Shown: piece by piece, positions 56,807 through 64,000 of the stretch
Position numbering within the stretch: the first letter of the stretch is position 1
How the letters are laid out: every line of letters begins with the position of its first letter
Source: SCTD01 sp963784675
GTDB taxonomy: Bacteria; Actinomycetota; Actinomycetes; Mycobacteriales; SCTD01
Assembly: GCA_963784675.1 (NCBI GenBank)
Contig: CAWASE010000002.1
Location: 1-64,000 of the forward strand
Length of the DNA: 64,000 nucleotides
Reading direction: 5' to 3'
Translations under genes and position numbers: made by a program
Notes under the pieces: model-generated
Seen by the model: the letters and a program-made list of their open reading frames with translations, nothing else
Told to the model about the DNA's origin: nothing
Databases searched by the model: none

Positions 56807-57983
56807 ATGCCCGGACCCCGGACTCCCCAGCAGCACGAAGCCCGACCCACCCAGGGCCGTAGCCGCCGCCAGCTGCTGAAGGCGACGACCACCCCGCTCG
56901 CCTCGATCTTCGGGTCCGGCTTCCTGATCATCGTGCCGGTGCTGGAGAAGGCGTTGGGCCGCTCGCGGTCTTCGGCGCCGCGCTGGTCTGCGCCGTCGCC
57001 TGGTGGGCCGGCTCGGCGGTGCGGCACAACGTCCGGACGGCTGAGCGGGCGTCGTGCGACGGCAGCCTGGACCGGACCACGCACGGGTGGAGGAGGGCGC
57101 AGACGCCGTCATCGTCGTCGCGTACGTCATCTCGGTGGCGCTGTACCTGCGGATCATGGCGCAGTACGTGATCGGCGCCTTCGACGACGGTGCCGCGCCC
57201 GGGCTCGAGCGGTTGATCGCCTGCGTCGGGGTGGGCCTGATCGTGCTCGTCGGCGTCACCCGCGGCTTCGGCGGCCTCGATCTGCTCGAGCGCATCTCGC
57301 TGGTCGCCGTGCTCGCCCTCGTCGTGCTCCTCAGCGTCGCGATCGGCATCGACGACACGCACGCGCTCGCCACCGGCGGGCTGAGCCTGCCCCCGCGACC
57401 GGACGAGTCGACGTGGCAGGTGCTCCGGGTCCTCGGCGGCATCGTGATCACCGTGCAGGGCTTCGAGACCGTGCGCTATCTCGGCGACACCTACGACGCC
57501 GACACCCGCGTGGTCGCCTCGCGCGTGGCCCAGATCACCGCGACGGTCGTCTACGTCGGCTTCGTCGCGCTGGCCACCCCGCTGATGGGCCTGGGGACGC
57601 CGGACGGGCCGGACGACACCTTGCTGCAGATCACCGACCGCGTGCTGCCGCTGCTCGCGATCCCGCTCGTGCTCGCCGCCGTGCTCAGCCAGTTCAGCGC
57701 CGCCACGGCCGACACGGCCGCGGCCGAGGGCAACCTGACCGGTCTCGTGCAGCGCGTCGGTCCTCGTTCGGCCTACCTCGGGTCGGGCGCAGTGGCGATT
57801 CTGCTGGCCGCGACGGTGCCCACCTTCACCATCGTCGCCGTGGCTTCCCGGGCCTTCGCGCTCTACTACGCGCTGCAGGCCGTGGTCGCCGTGCGCACCT
57901 GCGAGGGTGCCCGGCGGCGCGCCGCGTACAGCGCGCTCGCGGTGCTCATGCTCGCGATCGCGGTGCTGGCCGTGCCGTCATGA
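56807..57983 (+). CDS. APC-superfamily permease, frameshifted near the start
   Basis: This is an integral membrane transporter of the amino acid-polyamine-organocation type with about eleven segments. ATG 56807 after gggcaggg gives a 30-residue basic start, then TTTPLASIFGSGFLIIVPVL, the usual first helix with the GSGF turn. Frame changes near 56960 and 57085 break the second helix region (LAVFGAALVCAVAWWAGSAV), after which one frame runs to the stop: VIVVAYVISVALYLRIMAQY, IVITVQGFETVRYLGDTYDA, LVLAAVLSQFSAATADTAAA. The substrate is unknown. Its 3' end overlaps the next gene on the other strand by six bases. Confidence 0.82.
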
Positions 57984-59708
57984 CGAGCGCGCGCCAGTCC
58001 GACGGCGGCGCAGCGCCGGGAGCGTGACGCCCAGCGCGGCGAGCAGGAGCCCGACGAACGGCAGCCCCCCGGTCGCGGGCAGCGAGCCTGTCGACGGGGA
58101 CGCAGCCGCGACCGTAGGGGCCACCACCTGACGCACGGCCGACGCCGCGGCGAGGCGGCCGACGATGCCGCGGGTCTCACCGCCGTTGGCCTGACAGCCC
58201 GGCGAGCCCGGAGCGGGTCCGCAGTCGAGCGTGAACGACCCCCACGGGGTGCCGTCGGGACCGACGGCGCTGCCGAGGAAGTCGTTGCCGAACAGCTGGA
58301 TCGTGAACGGCGGCGGGAAGGGGGCCTCGATGCCCGCCGGCCCGTGGACGGTGCCCGCGCCGCTGACCGCCGGCCCCAGCTGGTTGCTGCCGAACAGCAT
58401 CGGTTCGGTGCGGACGGCGCCGCTGGCGACCGTCACGCCCCGGGTGCGCAGCAGCGTGCGGGCGTCCCGGATCGCGCCGACGTAGCCGTAGAAGGCCGGG
58501 TCGCCGGCGCGGGCGCCGAGGTAGGCCAGGCCCAGCGTCGTGCCGCGCGAGGAGACCGCCCAGGTGCGGGTCCCGACGAGCCCGGGCGCGGTGACGTCGA
58601 CCGGAGAGGTCCAGCTACGGCCCTCGTCGCCCGACACGCGCAGCTGCAGCCGCCCGTCCTCCTTCGAGACGACGGCCAGCGTGCCGTCCACGAGCACCTG
58701 CAGCGCCGAGGAGTTGAAGTCCGGGATGGATGCGGCCGGGAGCGGGATGAGCCGCGGCGCCCCGCCGTCGGTGAGCACCGGGAAGGTCAGCGCCTCGTCG
58801 GTGCTCTTGGCCAGCAGGGTCAGCGGGCCGCACGAGATCATCAGGTACAGCGAACCGTCGGCGGCCGGCTGGGGATAGTGACCGTCGGCAGCCGAGAGGT
58901 TCTCCGGTTGTCCGTCGCACTCCGGGTGCACCGGGACGTTGCCGCGCAGGATGATCGACCGCTGCTGGAAGCTCTCGCCGCCGTCCAGGCTGCGGAAGCA
59001 GAGCCGGGCGGCGATGGCCGGCTGGTGAAGCCGATCGTGTCGTTCGCGCAGAAGTAGGTCACCCGCGGATAGCCGACCGGCTGGTCGCCGCCGGGCGGTG
59101 GCGCGGCGGCGGTGTACTGCGGGTTCTCGGGCAGGAGCAGCGTGTCGATCACGCTGTGCGTCCAGGTCTTCCCCTTGTCCGCGCTGACGTTCAGGTGCGC
59201 GGGGCCCTCCTGCTCGGCGCCGAAGGGCAGGTAGGTCGGTACGGGTCCGTAGTCCTCGAAGAACAGGCGACCGGTGACGGGGTCGATGTAGTCGCCGTGG
59301 TCGGTCGGGTTCCAGGTGGCGCCGGAGGGCTTCGACGAGCGACCAGGTCGCCCCCTGGTCGCTGCTCATCGCCAGCGCGCCGGGGCTGGCGTTGGACTGG
59401 GCGGTGCCGACGTCGCCGGGGAAGCCGGTGCCCAGCGTGCCCGCCGGCAGCACCGCCGGCGTGACGACGACGGTGCCGTCGGGAACACGCCGAGGTGGCT
59501 CTCGGCGATCGCATAGCCGGTGCTGGTCGCGCAGGCCAGCGGCGCCACCCCGGTCGGCCGCCCGGCGCCGGCCTGGTGCAGCACGGCGGTGCGGCCGTCG
59601 CAGCCGGGAGCAGTGCGTCGCCTGGACGGCGGCCTGCGCGTCGACGAGCAGGAGCGGCGCTGCGAGCAGGCACGCGCCGAGCAGCAGGGGCAGACGGCGG
59701 GAGCGCAT
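57978..59708 (-). CDS. secreted Asp-box (BNR) protein with LPxTG-type anchor, frameshifted
   Basis: The product starts MRSRRLPLLLGACLLAAPLL, a signal peptide. Four Asp-box repeats typical of sialidase-like beta-propellers follow (SSDQGATWS, SADKGKTWT, SLDGGESF, SGDEGRSWT). The C-terminus has LPATGG, a hydrophobic stretch and RRRR, which is a sortase anchor. Compensating frame changes lie near 59580-59460, 59340 and 59020. Between them other frames carry the coding (GDYIDPVTGRLFFEDYG, GYPRVTYFCANDTIGFTS). True sialidase catalytic residues are not evident, so a glycan-binding or exo-glycosidase role is only inferred. Confidence 0.72.
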   Translation of the reverse strand: MRSRRLPLLLGACLLAAPLLLVDAQAAVQATHCSRLRRPHRRAAPGRRRAADRGGAAGLRDQHRLCDRREPPRRVPDGTVVVTPAVLPAGTLGTGFPGDVGTAQSNASPGALAMSSDQGATWSLVEALRRHLEPDRPRRLHRPRHRSPVLRGLRTRTDLPALRRRAGGPRAPERQRGQGEDLDAQRDRHAAPAREPAVHRRRATARRRPAGRLSAGDLLLRERHDRLHQPAIAARLCFRSLDGGESFQQRSIILRGNVPVHPECDGQPENLSAADGHYPQPAADGSLYLMISCGPLTLLAKSTDEALTFPVLTDGGAPRLIPLPAASIPDFNSSALQVLVDGTLAVVSKEDGRLQLRVSGDEGRSWTSPVDVTAPGLVGTRTWAVSSRGTTLGLAYLGARAGDPAFYGYVGAIRDARTLLRTRGVTVASGAVRTEPMLFGSNQLGPAVSGAGTVHGPAGIEAPFPPPFTIQLFGNDFLGSAVGPDGTPWGSFTLDCGPAPGSPGCQANGGETRGIVGRLAAASAVRQVVAPTVAAASPSTGSLPATGGLPFVGLLLAALGVTLPALRRRRTGARSS

Positions 59709-59934
59709 CGATGGACTCGCTTTCGTTGTCCTGTGCCTACTGCCAGGCCAGGCGCCTGTCGAGGGCCGGCGGGCCGCAGGTACCGCTCACCGGACGCGGG
59801 CCAGGAGCGCCATCGGCGGCGAGATAGTAGGAAGTCCTTGCACATGCAGGGCCTGCTGGCCATACTCGGAGTCCGTACCGACCGGTGCGCGGACCGAGCA
59901 GCGGAGGTGGCATGCGCCTCGACGCCTCCGCCCG

Positions 59935-60438
59935 TCAGAAGTCGCCCGCCCCGCGGCGCATCGAGGTCAGCACGCGGACGAGGGTGACCACGTCGCGGCC
60001 GGCGACGCCCGGATCAGCGAACACTCCTGCGTTCAACGACTGCGTCGCCGTCTCGGCGAGCGTGCGACCGCGGTCGGTCAGGGACACCAGGACCGCCCGC
60101 CCGTCCTCCGGGTGCGGCCCGCGGCTGACGTGACCGTCCTTCTGCAGCCGGTCGACGGCGTTCGTCACGCTGGTCGGGTGCACCTGCAGGCGGCTGCCGA
60201 TGATCTTCATGGGCAGCACGCCCCGCTTGCTGAACAACAGCAGCATCAGCACCTCGTAGCGGGCGAACGTCACGCCGAAGGGCCGGAGCGCCTCGTCCGT
60301 GCGCGCCAGCAGGATCTGCTGCGCCCGCATCACCGAGGTCACCGCCGCCATGCCGTCTGCCGCGTCCGGCCAGCCGTGCTCGATCCACTGCCGGCGAGCC
60401 TCCTGGAGCGGGTCCAGAGGCAGCCGGCCGGAAGACAT
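59935..60438 (-). CDS. MarR-family transcriptional regulator
   Basis: The 167-residue regulator starts MSSGRLPLDPLQEARRQWIE and has the MarR winged helix: LRPFGVTFARYEVLMLLLFS, SRLQVHPTSVTNAVDRLQKD and GHVSRGPHPEDGRAVLVSLT for the wing. Such proteins are usually repressors released by small ligands. It is divergent from icmF with 62 bases between the starts, so it probably controls icmF and itself, perhaps in response to an acyl-CoA; the ligand is inference. An upstream ATG at 60474 would add 12 residues. Confidence 0.88.
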   Translation of the reverse strand: MSSGRLPLDPLQEARRQWIEHGWPDAADGMAAVTSVMRAQQILLARTDEALRPFGVTFARYEVLMLLLFSKRGVLPMKIIGSRLQVHPTSVTNAVDRLQKDGHVSRGPHPEDGRAVLVSLTDRGRTLAETATQSLNAGVFADPGVAGRDVVTLVRVLTSMRRGAGDF

Positions 60439-60500
60439 GCCCCGCAGCATAGGAACATCGCCCTCGTGCCCCACCCCCGTCCGTCGACCGTGGAGTCCCC

Positions 60501-63500
60501 ATGACCGCGCCCGTCCTGCACGTGCCGACCCACCCGGTGCGCTTCGTCACCGCGGCCAGCCTGTTCGACGGTCACGACGCGGCGATCAACGTCATGCGCC
60601 GGATCCTGCAGGCGCAGGGCGCCGAGGTCGATCCACCTCGGACACGACCGCAGCGTCGAAGAGGTCGTGCACGCCGCCGTGCAGGAAGACGTGCAGGGCG
60701 TCGCGCTGTCGTCCTACCAGGGCGGTCACGTCGAGTACTTCAGCTATCTGGCCGAGCGGCTCGCCGAGGTCGGCGCCGGGCACGTGCAGATCTTCGGCGG
60801 CGGCGGCGGAGTCATCGTGCCCGAGGAGATCGCGCTGCTGAAGACGCGCGGCGTCCACATCTTCTCGCCCGAGGACGGACAGCGGCTCGGGCTGCCCGGC
60901 ATGATCAATCAGCTCATCGCCGCCTGCGACGTGGACCTGACCACGGACGGCGCCGACGTCGACGCGCTGCGCGCCGGTGACCCCGCCGCCCTGGCCCGGG
61001 CCATCACCGTGCTCGAGTCCGGCGATGCCGACCTCGCCGCGCAGGTCCGCAGGCCGCCCTGACCCGCGAGGTCCCCGTGCTGGGCATCACCGGCACCGGG
61101 GGCTCGGGCAAGAGCGGCGCTCACCGACGAGCTGTTGCGGCGGCTTCGCCTGGACCAGGAGGACAAGCTGCGGGTCGCCGTCCTGGCCGTCGACCCGACG
61201 CGTCGCTCGCGGCGGCGGCGCGCTGCTGGGCGACCGCATCCGGATGAACTCCCTGGACGGCGCCGACAACCTGTTCTTCCGGTCGCTGGCCACCCGCAGC
61301 GACGACGGCCGGCTGCCCGCGCACCTGGCCGACGTCATCGCCGCCTGCAAGCTGGCCGGCTACGACCTCGTCGTCGTCGAGACGCCGGGCATCGGTCAGG
61401 GCGACGCAGCGATCGTGCCGTTCTGCGACGTCTCGCTGTACGTCATGACGCCGGAGTACGGCGCTGCGTCGCAGCTGGAGAAGATCGACATGCTCGACTT
61501 CGCCGACGTGGTGGCCGATCAACAAGTTCGAGCGCCGCGGCGCCGAGGACGCCCGGCGCGACGTGGCCCGCCAGCTCGTGCGCAACCGCAGGCGTTCGGC
61601 GTCGCCGTGGGAGCAGATGCCGGTCTTCGGCACCAGCGCCGCCCGCTTCAACGACGACGGCGTCACCGCGCTGTACCAGCACGCTGACGCGAGCTGCTGG
61701 TCGGGCAAGGGCCTGGCCGTCCGGCGAGGGCGTGCTGCCGGTGGTCGACGTGCAAGCGCCTCGACCGGGCTGACCAGCGTCCTGCCGCCCGCCCGGGTGC
61801 GCTACCTCGCTGAGATCGCCGAGTCGGTGCGCGGCTACCACGCGCAGACCGAGCAGCAGGCCGACGCCGCCCGCACCGTCCAGCACCTGCGCACCGCGCC
61901 GGGCGCTCGTGCGCCGGACGCCGACCTCGGCCGCTCGTCGACGCCGCCGTCGAGGCTGTCCGCGCTCGAGCCGGCGACGGTCGCGCTGCTCGAGCAGTGG
62001 CCGGCGCGCGTCGAGGAGTACACCGGCGACGAGCTGGTCTACAAGGTGCGGGACAAGGAGGTCCGCACGTCGCTCGACGCGGGAGACCCTGTCGGGCAAC
62101 AAGATCCGTCGGGTCGCCGTTCCGACGATCACCGAGGACGGCGAGCTCGTCCGCTTCCTCCGGCGCGAGAACCTGCCGGGCTACTTCCCCTTCACCGCCG
62201 GCGTCTTCCCCTTCAAGCGCGACGGCGAGGCGCCGGCCCGGATGTTCGCCGGCGAGGGCGACGCGGTCCGCACCAACCGCCGGTTCAAGGTGCTGTCCGC
62301 CGACGGCGACGCCACCCGGCTGTCGACGGCCTTCGACTCCGTCACCCTCTACGGCCGCGACCCCGATCCGCGCCCGGACGTCTACGGCAAGGTCGGCACC
62401 TCCGGCGTGAGCATCGCGACGCTGGACGACATGAAGGCGCTCTACGACGGCTTCGACCTGTGCTCGCCCACCACGTCTGTGTCCATGACCATCAACGGGC
62501 CGGCGCCGACCGTGCTGGCGATGTTCCTCAACACCGCCATCGACCAGCAGGTCGAGCTCTTCCGGGCCGAGCACGGGCGGGCGCCCGACGACGCCGAGCA
62601 CGCGAAGCTGAGCGCGTGGGTGCTCAGCAACGTGCGCGGCACGGTGCAGGCCGACATCCTCAAGGAGGACCAGGGTCAGAACACCTGCATCTTCTCCACC
62701 GAGTTCGCGCTGCGGGCGATGGCCGACATGCAGCAGTTCTTCATCGACCACAAGGTGCGCAACTTCTACTCGGTGAGCATCTCCGGCTATCACATCGCCG
62801 AGGCCGGGGCGAACCCGATCAGTCAGCTGGCCTTCACGCTCGCCAACGGGTTCACCTACGTCGAGGCCTATCTCGCCCGCGGCATGGACATCGACGACTT
62901 CGCGCCCAACCTGTCGTTCTTCTTCTCCAACGGCATGGACGCCGAGTACTCGGTCATCGGACGGGTGGCGCGACGGATCTGGGCGGTGGCGATGCGCGAG
63001 CGGTACGGCGCGGCCGAGCGCTCGCAGAAGCTGAAGTACCACGTGCAGACCTCGGGCCGGTCGCTGCACGCGCAGGAGATGGACTTCAACGACATCCGGA
63101 CCAGCCTGCAGGCGCTGTGCGCCATCTACGACAACTGCAACAGCCTGCACACCAACGCCTACGACGAGGCCGTGACGACCCCGAGCCAGGAGTCGGTGCG
63201 CCGCGCGCTGGCCATCCAGATGATCATCGACAAGGAGTGGGGCCTGGCGGGCAACGAGAACCCGCTGCAGGGCAGCTACGTCATCGACGAGCTGACCGAC
63301 CTCGTCGAGCAGGCGGTGCTGATCGAGTTCGACCGCATCTCCGAGCGCGGCGGCGTGCTCGGGGCGATGGAGACCGGCTACCAGCGCGGTCGCATCCAGG
63401 ACGAGTCGATGCTCTACGAGCACCGCAAGCACGACGGCTCGCTGCCCATCGTCGGCGTCAACACCTTCCTGAAGCCGCACTCCGACCAGGACGTGCCGAC

Positions 63501-63735
63501 CGTCGAGCTGGCGCGCGCCACCGAGGCGGAGAAGCAGTCGCAGCTGGACCGTCTCGCGGCCTTCCACGACACGCACCGGCAGGACGCCCCGGCGGCGGTC
63601 GCCGCCCTGCAGGCCGCCGCGACGCAGGACGGGAACGTCTTCGCCGCGCTGATGGACGCGGTACGGCACTGCTCGCTCGGTGAGATCAGCAACGCGTTCT
63701 TCGAAGTCGGGGGCCAGTACCGCCGCAACGTCTGA
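60501..63735 (+). CDS. icmF: fused isobutyryl-CoA mutase IcmF, frameshifted in its first half
   Basis: IcmF is a coenzyme B12-dependent acyl-CoA mutase (isobutyryl-CoA to butyryl-CoA) with a built-in G-protein chaperone. Domain order is a B12-binding domain (VTAASLFDGHDAAINVMRRI with the DxH-type cobalt ligand, IFGGGGGVIVPEEIALLKTR), a MeaB-like GTPase (GITGTGGSGKS, VVVETPGIGQGDAAIVPFCD), then a linker. The mutase barrel follows (GYFPFTAGVFPFKRDGEAPA, KVGTSGVSIATLDDMKALYD, SVSISGYHIAEAGANPISQL). Frame changes lie near 60630, 61050, 61112, 61205, 61520, 61600, 61700-61755, 61905 and 62090; after that the frame is clean to the stop. Total length matches the family (about 1080 residues). Confidence 0.9.
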
Positions 63736-63850
63736 CTGGTGGCTGCGTGATCACCGGAGCGACCGGGTGGGGACTCTGCACCCTGCCAGGGGCGTGCTGT
63801 GGAGCGTCTGCACCTCGTCCGGGGGCTGCCGCCGACCTAGCGTGTGAGCC

Positions 63851-64000
63851 ATGCCGCTCCTGACCCGCCGTGCCCCGGTCGCCCTGCTCGCTGCTGTCGC
63901 CCTCGCCGCGCTGACCGCGTGCGGGAGCACCGTCCAGCTGACCGAGACGCTCGAGTCCGGTGCAGCCGGTCCCGGCGGTCCGGTCGGACTCGGCAGCGGC
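63851..64000 (+). CDS. lipoprotein, 3' truncated by the window edge
   Basis: ATG 63851 opens a frame that begins PLLTRRAPVALLAAVALAA and has the lipobox LTAC followed by GSTVQLTETLESGAAGPGG. Only 50 residues are inside the window. The short Ser/Gly-rich start of the mature part is like ABC-transporter substrate-binding lipoproteins, but nothing more can be claimed. It lies 115 bases after icmF. Confidence 0.6.
   Translation, partial: MPLLTRRAPVALLAAVALAALTACGSTVQLTETLESGAAGPGGPVGLGSG

Noticed and set aside
56680..56830. A phage or genomic-island attachment site at tRNA-Thr
   Set aside because: No integrase, no repeated tRNA 3' fragment and no phage genes are seen to the right; an assembly join or rearrangement is simpler.

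Overview
The window is high-GC DNA from an actinobacterium. Gene content and order (tilS-hpt-ftsH-folEPBK, panCD-nadBC-coaX, lysS, lsr2, clpC, mutY, disA-radA, carD, ispDF-cysS-rlmB, a SigH-type sigma factor) are typical of Actinomycetia. CheB, CheR and CheW genes plus a type III polyketide synthase suggest a Frankiales/Geodermatophilales/Kineosporiales-like lineage, but that placement is only an inference.

Sequence quality divides the window into three parts. Positions 1 to about 4,675 carry many single-base frame changes and end abruptly, with a PucR regulator running head-on into a truncated permease. Positions about 4,690 to 56,755 read cleanly, with isolated frame breaks in tilS, an orphan nuoD-like gene and the 3' end of cysS. 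Positions about 56,800 to 62,100 are again rich in frame changes. This pattern suggests a contig built from pieces of unequal coverage, with possible joins at about 4.68 kb and just after the tRNA-Thr gene. The broken genes in the outer parts are therefore described as frameshifted rather than natural pseudogenes.

Layout: 1-4.7 kb holds a glycosyltransferase, a methyltransferase, an alpha/beta hydrolase, a membrane protein with sigma-like and zinc-finger-like parts, and a PucR regulator. 4.7-9.8 kb holds a permease fragment, a VOC protein, ppa, dacB, a DUF2342 zinc metalloprotease and an interrupted tilS. 9.8-16.1 kb is an hpt-ftsH-folate block ending in a folK-DUF3180 fusion. 16.2-18.9 kb is a minus-strand trio: a MidA-type methyltransferase, a stand-alone NuoD-like protein and a DUF1684 protein. 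19-24.6 kb makes pantothenate and NAD precursors (DUF2520, panC, panD, nadB, nadC, coaX). 24.6-26.2 kb is a DUF222/HNH gene with a textbook LexA box on its start codon. 26.5-35.2 kb holds a VOC protein, a methyltransferase, lysS, a GGDEF-EAL protein, lsr2 and clpC. 35.3-42.2 kb holds a soluble PAS-GAF histidine kinase, a receiver, mutY, a secreted-domain protein and cheB-cheR-cheW. 42.2-47.7 kb (minus strand) holds disA, a DUF1232 protein, radA, a PCuAC-like lipoprotein, SCO1 and a UbiA prenyltransferase. The UbiA gene is divergent from a methyltransferase/type III PKS pair (47.8-49.6 kb). 49.7-56.75 kb is carD, a PIN-TRAM protein, ispD, ispF, cysS, rlmB, a SigH-like sigma factor, a small membrane ORF and tRNA-Thr. 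The last part carries an APC permease, a cell-wall-anchored Asp-box protein, a MarR regulator divergent from icmF, and the start of a lipoprotein gene.

The most interesting leads are the MidA/NuoD-like/DUF1684 operon, a hairpin between the Shine-Dalgarno and the start codon of ftsH, a LexA-controlled and apparently leaderless DUF222/HNH gene, the UbiA-methyltransferase-type III PKS cluster, and a structured insertion inside tilS.
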